Assembly: GCA_030761205.1 (NCBI GenBank)
Contig: JAULJL010000005.1
Coordinates: 7,775,501 to 7,839,500, forward strand
Reading direction: 5' to 3'
DNA: 64,000 nt
Source of the DNA: Fremontodendron californicum
Taxonomy: Eukaryota > Streptophyta > Magnoliopsida > Malvales > Malvaceae
Position numbers and translations under genes: made by a program. This document shows, one piece after another, positions 45,046-55,414 of the stretch. The notes under the pieces are model-generated. The model saw only the letters and a list, made by a program, of their open reading frames with translations. It was not told where the DNA came from and ran no database searches. Within the stretch, counting starts at the first letter, position 1, and the number at the start of each line of letters is the position of its first letter.

Positions 45046-47874
45046 TGTCATAACAGTTTTTTCGACCGCTAAGACGATTTTGAAAACACAAATGGAGTCG
45101 CTACCAATCTTTTTTTGCTAGGTGTGATTGGCCACCTATTAAAACCGGTTTTAGTAAAATATTTTAAAATTAATTAAAATATTTTGTAAAACCAATTTCA
45201 AAATCTGCGCTTTGAACCAGAGAGTAAAACATAATTGGGTTCGGGAGTCGGTTACGTGCGGGGAAGGATTAGCACCCCCGCAATGTCCGTTTAGAAAACG
45301 GTACCATTTAATCACGTGTTATCTTAAATCTCGATTTAATAGACTTGACATCACTATTTAAAAATAATTCTCTTTTATTTTTATTTTATTTTATTTAAAA
45401 AAAAAACATGTTTATTATTTTTTGAATTTTTTGAACTGTTATTATTTTTTCAAAAACGAAAGTCAACATAAATTTGTTATCGAAAATACTCATTAAATAT
45501 TCCCAACACTCTTAGTGGTATTTAACGAGATCTTCTCACCTCGAGATATATTAGGAATCACAACCGTGATATCCTTCGAATTCCGTCGTCGGTAATTTAC
45601 ATCAATTTTTTATTTAAATGCGTATGATGCGAATATTTAAATATCGGATGCGTACGACTTAGCATATAAGACATGTGATTAAATACAGGATCATAAGATT
45701 AAACATGCAAATCGTAATATTAAAAACACGAGCATAGCGAAATATCGAGCGCATAAACATTCACTACTTATTCATTTTTATTATTTCCATTTTTTAAACG
45801 AATTTTGTATTAAGCATATCGCTAAATACTCCCACCACTCGTGGTGATATTTAATGAAATTCTCTCACCTCGAGATATCTCAGGAATTACTACTGTAACA
45901 TCCTTCGAATTTCGTCGTCGGTAATTCACATTTTTTTTTTAAACCTTTTTTTTTTCTTTTGAAAAATAAATTAAAATGCTTTTATTAATTAATTTCGAAA
46001 TAAAAAAAATTATCTATGTAAGAATAATTCTCGAATCACTCCGATATTTTCGATAATGTGTCGATTATTATTCTTACACGGACCATTTCAAAGAACGATT
46101 GATGTTCCGACCATCCCGAAAAAAGAAATCCGTTTTTAGAGAATTTTATTTACCGAAAATAATTCTAAAAGACACGTATTAATTAGGAGAATTATTATTT
46201 TATAATTTTAAAATTGAAATCGAATAATAAAAATATGTCGAATGCTGGACAAAAATAAATAAAAATAGTAATATAATAAAAATAATACAGGAAGTTAAAA
46301 TCATACCTGAAAAATGTCGACAATCCGAAAATTAAAATGCCGGACTTAATCTTCGTAAAATTCTTTGTTCTTTCTCGACCACCTGAAAAATATCGAAAAT
46401 CAAAAAAATCAAAACGTCGAAATCGATAATCGTGAATTTTTCCTTTTTTCCTTTTAATTTTCCTTAATTTTTTTAATTTATTTTTTATATTTTCCCTTTT
46501 TTTTCCCTTTTTTTTTTAAATTTAAAAAAAAAAATTCACTTTTTTTTTTTATTTTAAATTTTTTCTTCTCTTTTTTTTTCTTTTCTTTTTTTCTTCTTTT
46601 TTTTTTTTTCTCTTTTCCTCCTGGCCCAAAAAAACAACGCCTGGGCTGTTGGGCCCAAGGCCTGTGCCGGTTTGGCGCGGGCCGGATCTCCCTTTCCTTT
46701 TTTTTTTCTTCGCCTCGGGTCGGGAGCGCGGACCCCGAGTCGACGCGCGGGTCTGCGCGACCCGCTCCAGGGGGCTATAAATAGCCCCCCTTTTTTTCTC
46801 ATTTTTCTTTTTTTTTTTCTCTCTCTTCCTCCCTTCTCTCTCTCTTTCCTCCCTCCTCTCTCTCCCTGTTCATCACCAGAAAACCCCAAACCCAGAACTC
46901 GACGGTCGGACAACCGTGCCGGCCGTCATACTCCGCCGTCGGTCGCCGCTCGCCGACGGCCAGTGGTCTCCAAATTTCAAATCAGAGGGGGTTTTGACCT
47001 CTTCTTCTCAGATTCGGGCTCCGTTTTGCCCGAATCCCAACCGAAACCCCTAGATCTGGGTTTCGAAACCCAACCGACTTCCCTTTTTTTTGTTTCTGTT
47101 TTTTGGTTTTTTTTTTTGTGATTTTGTGGCTGCTGCGATTGTGGGGTTGTCTTTTTTTTTTGCAAGGGCTTGTGGTTTTTTTTTTGCAGGGTTTGAATGC
47201 TTTTTTTTTTGTGGGAGTAGGATCTCTGTTTCGGAGAGGGGTCTAGATCTCGTGAAGGTTTCGATTGGGGAGGCTCGGATCTGAGACTAAGGGGGTCCGA
47301 TCTCTGGATCTCCTCCTCCTCCTCCCTGAGAGTCCGAATCTGGGGGGTTTTTCTTGGTTTTTGGTTTTTTTCGGGTTTTTGTTTCGGAAGGGGGGGTGTC
47401 CAGATCTGGGGTTTTTTTTTTTTTTTTGTGTGGAGGATGGGATCCGATTGAGAGGGGTCCGATCTGGTTTTTTAGCTCAGGGGGAGTCCGAACCAGTAGG
47501 GGGTCCGATATGCGTTTTTCTTTTTTTAGAGTCCGAATCTGGGGGTTTTATGGAGGGTGGCGTGAGGGAGGTGGTTGCGTGTAGGGGGTGGCTGCCGTGT
47601 GGGGTTGGTAGTGTGTCTGGGGATTGGGGCTGATGTGAGGGTTGGGTTGCAGGGGCTAGGGTTTTTGGTTAGGGTTAGGATTTGGCAGCTAGGGTTTGGG
47701 GATAGGATTAGGGGATGGGCCAGAGATTGGGTCAGTTGGGCCAGAGGTTGGGCCTGGTCGTTGGGCCTGGTTTGGGCATTGGCAGCAGGCCTGGTAGGCC
47801 TGCAGATCGGGCCTGCTGAATAGCGGGCCCTGTTTGCAAAAGGAATCCGACCCGGGCTAAAAACCGTTGCTACA
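45046..47874 (-). repeat. 3' LTR of the retroelement
   Basis: 2829 bp, TG at 45046 and CA at 47873-47874 on the plus strand. It is highly similar to 55415-58316 over its length, with scattered substitutions and indels in the T-runs. It includes a GC-rich CCGGGTCG/CGCGCGGACC region and a TATA palindrome at 46770-46789. Long open frames here are compositional. Confidence 0.92.
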
Positions 47875-47887
47875 GCTGCCCCTCTTT
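47875..47887 (-). promoter_or_regulatory. Polypurine tract
   Basis: On the minus strand AAAGAGGGGCAGC directly abuts the 3' LTR. This is the expected plus-strand primer for reverse transcription and confirms the element's orientation. The last three bases are not all purine. Confidence 0.75.
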
Positions 47888-47968
47888 GCACATTGCTGAG
47901 AATCAGGAATAGGGCAAAGACGCGAGCAACGTTTTTGTTTGGAATTATGCACGCGCTTGTTCTAAAAG

Positions 47969-48520
47969 GGTTCTCTCCATCGGAGGTTCTTATCAACTGG
48001 AAAATATATCGCTCCTCTTATCAGAGGCTCTATCACTTCAAAAATAAATTGCTCCTCTCATCAGAGGCTCTATCACTTGGACAATAAATTGCTCCTCACA
48101 TCAGAGGCTCCATCACTTGAAAAATAAATTGCTCATCTCATAAGAGGCTCTATCACTTGGAAAATAAATTGCTCCTCTCATCAGAGGCTCTATCACTTGG
48201 AAAATAAATTGCTCCTCTCATCAGAGGCTCTATCACTTGGAAAATAAATTGCTCCTCTTATCAGAGGCTCTATCACTTGGAAAATAAATTGCTCCTCTCA
48301 TCAGAGACTCTACCACTTGGAACATAAATTGCTCCTCTCCTTAGAGGCTCTATCACTTGGAAAATAAATTGCTCCTCTCATCAGAGGCTCTATCACTTGG
48401 AAAATAAATTGCTCCTTTCATCAGAGGCTCTATCACTTCGAAAATAAATTGCTTCTCTCATCAGAGGCTCTACCACTTGGAAAAATAAATTGCTCCTCTA
48501 ATCAGAGGCTTCACAACTTT
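47969..48520 (-). repeat. 40-bp hairpin tandem array, about 13 copies
   Basis: Twelve 40-bp units start at 48011 and every 40 bp to 48451, with a slightly shifted last one at about 48492 and a degenerate first one at 47969. Each contains the inverted repeat CCTCT-CATC-AGAGG, then CTCTATCACTTGG and AAAATAAATTG. Tandem arrays before the 3' LTR are a known habit of Ogre/Tat elements. Confidence 0.96.
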
Positions 48521-48803
48521 GAAATTTAAAAACGAACTTCGAATTTTTGACAATGAGTTTGAACACAACTTAGATCATCATCTCACTTACTACCTTAGTC
48601 TTATGAAAGTGAAGACTCATTCTGGATATCCCCATCTCTTTCTCGTTTAGTTTTGAAATTCCTTGTCAGATTCTTCGGATATCGCCACCCAAGACTTTAC
48701 CAAAATTTTCACCAGATGCTTCGGATATCGCCACTTGACTAATCATACCGAGGCTCAACCCTTCTTAAAGTAACGAGTTTGACTTTGCAAGAATTGAAAA
48801 TGG

Positions 48804-49560
48804 TACCCGGAGATTTTGAAAAATATCATTTTGAAAGATGTTATCCAGAGGTTTTTGAAAGCAGATGCTTGGAGGTCTAAAAAATGTTACTTCTTTGAAA
48901 ATGGTGCCCAGGGGTCTTTTTCCTGACTTTGAGAATGATGCCCGGAGGTCTTTATCCCTGATTTTGAGAATGATGCCCGGAGGTCTTGAAACAGGTGCCC
49001 GGAGGTCTTTAAAAATGTTTTTTCCTTGAAAATGGCGCCCGGAGGTCTTGAAACAGGTGTCTGGAGGTCTTTAAAAATGTCTTTTCCTTGAAGATGGCCC
49101 CCGGAGGTCTCAAAGATTGTAACCCGGAGGTTTCAAAAACGGTGCCCGGAGGTCTTTGAAAAAGAAATGCCCGGAGGTCTTAAAAATTGTAACCCGGAGG
49201 TTTCAAAAACGGTGCCCGGAGATCTTTGAAAAAGAAATGCCTGGAGGTCTTAAAAGAGGTACCCAGAGATCTTAGAATAGATGCCCGGAGGTATTCCTTC
49301 TTTCTAATTTTCTTTTTCTTTCACTGTGCCGGAAGGATTTAAAAGAAATGCCCGGAGGTCTTAGAACAGGTGCCCGGAGGTCTTTTTTTTTTTCTTTCTA
49401 ATTTCTCTTTTTTTCCTGTGCCCGGAGGTCTTAAAAAGGTAACCCGGAGGTTTTAAAACAGATGCCCGGAGGTCTTCTTTTTTAATTTTTTTTCTTTTCC
49501 TGTGCCCGGAGGACTTAAGAGAGGTAACCCGGAGGTTTTAAAAGAGATGCCCGGAGGTTT
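48804..49560 (-). repeat. Irregular CCCGGAGGTCTT tandem array
   Basis: About 28 occurrences of GCCCGGAGGTCTT-like cores (variants ACCCGGAGGTTTT, TCTGGAGGTC) are spaced at 15-50 bp. They are separated by A-rich or T-rich spacers. Longer 60-70-bp period copies are visible at 49090-49260. Non-coding. Confidence 0.92.
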
Positions 49561-52307
49561 TGGTGATCATACCTGAAGTTCATATCTTGGAAGAAAATCT
49601 CATTGAATGTTCGAATTCAAATGTCAAAATTTCAAATAGTCAATGTCATGCATGAAATGTGAATGTCATGCGAAGTCAATGCATATGCCCCTGATGATGC
49701 ATGTGCAAGTACCCTCGAATAATGTACACATTTTACGACACGATGCAGATGCAAAACTTAATAAATATGCGAACGTTCATGAATGATGCAAATGTTCCCA
49801 ATTGTTTTTCCTGATCTTGGTTTAGCTTTTCCAAATCGTTTTTCCTTTTCGAAACAGAGCGTATCCTGCTCGTGTCTCGTAAGAGATCAACCCTTTTCTT
49901 CACTTTGGAACTATCTCTTTGCCCCGATAGTTTTTTCAAATTTTTATCAACTGGAGTCTGAGTCAAATGTTCATTTCTTCTACCTCAATAGTTCTATACC
50001 TTTGGGCCAGAGGAAACTCTGCCTTATGCCAACATCAAAAACGGTTTCTTCCAAAAATATTTTCATTTTTTATCTGCTTTTGCTTGCTCTTTTTTTTTTT
50101 AAAAAAATATTTGCTTATTCACTGAAAACTTTTGAGCTGAAAATGTCATCCTCATGTTGTGATATCCAAATCTCTTGAAGATTGATGATCACTGTTAGAA
50201 GTTTTTCTGAGTGTCAATTCGGATTTTTCAAATTGAGTCGAAAGGCTTGGTACCACAAGATTTTGGTTGATCCAAGGAGACTTCACAACAGAAAAATGCA
50301 TATCCTTTCTAGACTCACAAATGGAACAGGTTTTGTAGAACATGAATTCTTTGGGAATCAAACAAATTCAACCTTCTTTTAGTTTCCAAATCATGGTGTT
50401 TTGACAAACGTCAAGACTAGTTGGGATGTTCAAACTGGAAAGTTAATTCTGGAAAGGAAAACGGTCTCAGTTTTTAAAGTCAAACCTCCAAACGAGAGTT
50501 GACAGCTTTGGGATATTTTGGAATTCTCAGATGTTCCTTGATTTCTTCAAAATGACCTCTTCTTTTGTTATGGCCTTGACAATACCATAAGCGGCACCGA
50601 AATTTTCCCATTTTACTCTAGACTGCCCATTTTGAGTTTTCACCCTAGAGTCTCATTCTTTCCATTTTTTCATTTTTTTTTCATTAAATGTTTCACCATG
50701 CATTCAAGAAATCAAGACTTATCCGCAAAGGATTTTTAACCAAAAAGGAGACCGAAGTCTTATGCATTTCTCTAAGAATAGACTCATCAATTTAAATGAC
50801 CATGCTCGATCAAAATGGTCTTTTCCAGGTACGTAATGTAGGCTGAGGTTCGAGGTACTGAAAGAAAAGATAAATAGGCCCAAATATGTGTTTGAAGGTG
50901 ATCAAATCAAGGATTATTTCATGAGGAGGATTCTTTTCGAAACGTTTGTCTTTTCTGAGCTTTCTCTTTATTCGATGATTTTCATCCGTTCTTTTCTTCC
51001 TTTTCTATTTTTTTGCTTTCATTTTTCTTTTTATCTCCCTTTTTTTGGCATTTCTATTTTGACAAGGTGAGCCCGTAGTTATTTGGAAGCTCAAATTTCT
51101 CTTTGATTCAAGGCATTCTTTTTTCGTCTTTGAACCAAGACTTTATTATCTGTGACCTTTGAAAAGATCCTTCCTTGCATTCGCCCCATAATATGGAGGG
51201 TGATCTTTGATCGGGGTTGAAAGAACGAAAGCATTTATTAGGCTCAAAAGGGGTAGCAAAAGGATATTTTATAATTTGTGAAAGGATGATGAAAGATGGC
51301 CATTTTTCATCTCAAACACAAGCACGTAAATCGAAGAATCATTCCCTATAGGAAAATAATGAAAAAGGTTTTTTCTTTCTTGAAACCATCTTGAATTTCA
51401 TAAATGCATGATGCCACACTCATTTTTCATTTTTTTTCTTTTTGGTATTTTCAATTGATGCATGCCTCGAAAATTACTTCATCTTTATACACCACCTGTC
51501 CTCCATATCTACAAATGGTGCACCATTTGATTGGTCATACAAATGAGAATTCGTATCATAACGAGGAACACCTCAAGTCTTTTTTTTTTGCTTTCCGAAG
51601 GGACAAGAAAGAATATGGCTCAAAAATAGCTTTTTTTTTTAGGAACATGAGAAAATCAGGTTTAGTCATTGTTACCTGAGACGTTAATCATGAAGTGACG
51701 TCTGGGCAACTCTTGTTTTGTGGTTACGGAAAGGGATGTGAATGGTTTTGGCATAACCTTGACACACATCAGTTTACCATAATCTAGATTCTTGAAAAAA
51801 GTTTCACTTGTTTGAGACACCAAAAAGTTTGTTCCATTGCTCATAACCTAAACTAGGATCTGCATTTTTCTTATTGCACTGACTATGATTTTTGAAATTC
51901 AACAATATATTACTGGAAGCTTTGATTTTTTCAAACTCAAAGGATTCAAGCATAGGCAAGTCCGAAAGAGGTGGAAGGGTATTGGGTCATTTCTAACAAT
52001 GATCATCAATAATCTCAAGACTCCCCATCATTTCTTAATGTGAAGAAAGATTTTTTTTCTTTTAAGAACGCGTTCTTCAAAATCAAGAATTTCCTTAATG
52101 TTTATTTTTGTAAATTCAAATTATTATTAAAACACAATAAACACAAAGCATTTGAAATTCAAAATTTATTTATTTCATGTGGATGCCAACATAAGACAAG
52201 TGCTTTCATGATGAGGCATAGAACTACATGCGTATTCCTCAATGCTTGTTGACATGCTTTTAAAGGTAACCATTCCCATCCTCAAAACCCGTGGCGAAGA
52301 AACCGAT
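49561..52307 (-). other. Retroelement interior without recognisable pol
   Basis: About 2.7 kb in the position where pol would be expected. Both strands hold only short frames. I found no YVDD-like reverse transcriptase motif, no HHCC integrase and no aspartic protease DTG in context. It may be remnant or acquired filler DNA. Confidence 0.6.
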
Positions 52308-53799
52308 TTATGGCAATGCGGATTTCCACTGTTCGAATAGCTCTAGAGTCAAAATGCCATCGTGGACAAGACTTTCAATCTTTTCTTTCAATTGTCTGCA
52401 TTTTTCAGTTGAATGTCCAATCGCCCCCATGTGATACTCACACTTACTGTTTGGGTCATAACTCCTTGCTGATGGGTTCGGAGTTGTTTTCAAAGGCACA
52501 GGGGTGAGGTATTGGTTCCTCATTAGTAATTGCAACAGGTCAGAGATTGGGATTGAAAATTTCTCTTGGTTGCCCCGCGATCGTTTCTGGGAAGCAGGAC
52601 TAGTTGCAGGGGCTGACATAGGATTAGGTGTTTGAATATTTGGAAGGTAAGGATAATGACTTGGAGAGACATTGGTAGAGTAACATGATTGATATGGAGA
52701 GACCTGGGGATATGGAGTGAATTCACCCATAGCCTGGACATGTTCCTCCTTCCTTTTAGGTACCTCGTTTCTCTCGGCATTGGATGTCTTATCTCCTTCG
52801 AGTTTTCCGTTCTTGATAGCATTCTCGATCGTCTCACCAGAGGTTACCATATCTGCAAAATTCTTTGTGGCATTGCTGACGAGTCTATCATAGTACGGAG
52901 CGTGCAGTGTATTCACAAAAAGGACAATAATTTCCTTTTGAGTCAGAGCCGGTCGTACTTGGGTGGCCATGTCCATCCACCTCTGAGCATATTCTTTGAA
53001 GCTCTCAGTGGCCTTTTTCTCCATATTTTGCAAGGTGAGACGGTCAGGCGTCATATCAGTCACATGCTTGTATTGTCTTAGAAAAGATCTAGCTAGATCA
53101 TTCCAAGAGTGAATCTGATCCCTACTCAATTGATTATACCACCTGATCGCGGATCCGCTGAGGCTATCCTGAAAACAATGGATCAAAAGCTTATCATTAT
53201 CCGTATGGCCCGTCATCTTCCGGCAGAAACATAGTGATATGGGCTGATGGATCGGTTGTCCCATCATATTTCTCAAAATCGGAGACTTTGAATTTAGGAG
53301 GAATGACTAAATCGGGAACCAAACAACGTTCACTTGCATCAACACTCCCAAATACATCTGTGCTTTCTACTGTCCGGAGTCTTTCCTCTAACAACTGATA
53401 TTTTCTTTGGGAGTCCGCCGACTCAGCCCCATTCAACGCAACCATTTTCAACTTTTCTGGTTCAGCTGGATCACCTAAGTTTGGGATGTTGACAGGATTA
53501 ACCGTGTTTTGATCAGACTGACCATCTAACATTACGACCTCATTCGGACCCTTCTGTGCCTCCGACCTTTCTTTAGTGGCCAAGTTTTCGGTGTATCCCT
53601 TTCTCTTGATCGCGACGGATACCAATTCCATGAGCTTGGCAATCTGTTCTCTCGATTCTTCTTGGGACCTTGCCGATTGTTCTTGTGACTTTGCCAATTG
53701 TTCTTGTGACTTTGCCAATTATTCCTGTAATTCCCTCTGTGCTCTTTCCATCCTATCCAGTCTATTTTGTTCATCCTCCATGGTTCCGGCCTGCGTCAT
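52308..53799 (-). pseudogene. Retrotransposon gag, broken
   Basis: Minus-strand start MTQAGTMEDEQNRLDRMERA near 53799. An in-frame TAA follows soon after (53719-53721), then a Gln/Ser-rich coiled part (LAKSQEQSARSQEESREQ) and IPPKFKVSDFEKYDGTTDPS. A frameshift near 53200-53240 comes next. The capsid-type gag core follows with SLSGSAIRWYNQL, WNDLARSFLRQY and FKEYAQRWMDMATQVRP. It ends with a zinc-knuckle-like CEYHMGAIGHSTEKC and ALP-stop at 52308. The order and motifs match Ty3/gypsy Tat/Ogre gag. One nonsense and one frameshift make it non-functional as read. Confidence 0.93.
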
Positions 53800-55391
53800 A
53801 GAGGTATGCGGTAATTCTTATTCTTCTGATTTGAAAGAGAAAATCTCTTCAAAGTTTTTGAAGCTAAGCCGACTTCCTTTTTTTATTCCCCAAATTTGTT
53901 TCATGATGAATGAGCTATGAATGCCGTGAATGTAACACGATGCCCATATGATGCATGTAAAGAATAAACAAATTAATGCATGAACATATACAATGAGTGA
54001 CCATGTATGTCACGAATGCATGACCTTATTGTTATGAATGCAATCACGATGTCGATATGATGCATGTAAAGAATAAATAAATTGATATACTGGTATATAC
54101 AGAGAACGATCATGTATGTCACTAATGTATTCTACAATAAATGACTATGCATGTTATGATTGCAATATGATGCTAATTTGATTGGTCTAAAGAATAAACA
54201 AATTAATGCACGAATATATACAAAAAACTATTCAATAATTAGATTAACATGATTTGGACTGAACTTAATTATTCAACAATTTTATTGCACAAAACTTGCC
54301 CCCAAATTCAACCTACAGTTTTTTTTTTAAACATATTTTTTTCGTAAAAATCAAAATATTATTTTCAAAAAAACCAATTTTTATCAAAAACTTTTGGGGT
54401 AGTGGGTCTTATCATGGCACGGGTGTCCAAATATCTATTCAACACTACCGGTTTGCGATTCTTATTTAATCAACAACAAGTGTTTATGCAATTTATCAAA
54501 TGAGATTATTATCACCGTGAAATCAAAAAATACAATTATAAATGTAAATGCTTTATTTACAAGTGCATTAATGCATGAAATGTACGAGATGTACGAAAAG
54601 AAAGAATTTTCGTATTTACAAATTCAAAAAGTTAACGAACATTTACCCCGACAGTATCAACTTATTTAAGCATCATGGTGCCTTTGGGGCGAAAAATGAA
54701 ACTTATTGCGGGTAGCACGATGTACGTTCATCATTACTTGATTTACAGTTTTTGTTCGGAATGTAAAACAAATAGCGAAAGATCACAAATGTTCCTTCCT
54801 AATTTCGGGGATATCCGATTGGAAATTCGATATGGCTCCCCCTAAGTTCACTACATGAGGTTGAATTAGGGTTCTAAAAAAAACCAAAATTGCTCCTCAC
54901 TGTCGCCCGTGAAGGCTAGTAAGGCATCCCGATTTAAACGAGTTCAATTTGTTGGAGTATATTTTCCAGGCTTATGCGGAGGTTACCACCTCAGGAAAGC
55001 GTAGATACTTTCTTACTCCGGAAGTGTTTCGCTAGCCTATGCGGAGGTTATTACCTCACGAGAGCGTAGGTACTTTTCTTCCACCTAAAGGGATAAAGCT
55101 CGGGTATAGAGCTTATGTATGAAATGCACGTGCTCGAGTGTGAGAAGGAACGGACAAACCCTTGACTGTTTGTTTACGACTCTTTATTCTAAACATTCCA
55201 CAATTATTAAAAAATAAACAAATAAACGACATAAAAAGTATGAATAAAGAATTAACAAATATCAAAATGTAAATGCAAGCAAAATAAATAAAGAATGAAA
55301 GAAAATAAAGAGAATTAAAATTAAATACCGATTAAATCCATTAATTCGAGATTAAAATAACACATGATCAATTTGTGGCTCGACTCTCAAC
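53800..55391 (-). other. Retroelement leader between primer site and gag
   Basis: Non-coding leader of about 1.6 kb with repeated ATGCATGTAAAGAATAAA-like segments (53955-54085). A GCGGAGGTTA(C/T)(C/T)ACCTCA pair lies near 54977 and 55040. No extra ORF1 of the kind seen in some Ogre elements was recognised. Confidence 0.6.
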
Positions 55392-55411
55392 GGTCCCCAG
55401 TGGAGTCGCCA
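55392..55411 (-). promoter_or_regulatory. Primer binding site, tRNA-Arg-like
   Basis: On the minus strand TGGCGACTCCACTGGGGACC begins three bases inside the 5' LTR. TGG matches the CCA tail of a tRNA. From memory, Ogre elements use a tRNA-Arg primer with this type of sequence; the exact tRNA is not verified here. Confidence 0.8.
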
Positions 55412-55414
55412 AGC

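Noticed and set aside
46672..47121. Open frames of 100-226 residues in the LTRs, such as 46672-47121, 56971-57648 and 62768-63448
   Set aside because: They arise from GC-rich and T-rich tracts, appear on both strands, are Lys/Glu- or Phe/Leu-rich or Arg/Gly/Pro-rich, and lack any domain.
47969..48520. Regular repeat array resembling a CRISPR
   Set aside because: Units are fully tandem with no unique spacers, lie inside a plant retroelement and have no cas genes. It is a satellite-like repeat.
49561..52307. Possible pol remnant in the retroelement
   Set aside because: I searched by eye for reverse transcriptase, RNase H, integrase and protease motifs on both strands and saw none; left as unexplained filler.
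52689..53081. 130-residue plus-strand frame opposite gag
   Set aside because: Shadow of the gag coding sequence on the other strand, with no recognisable domain.
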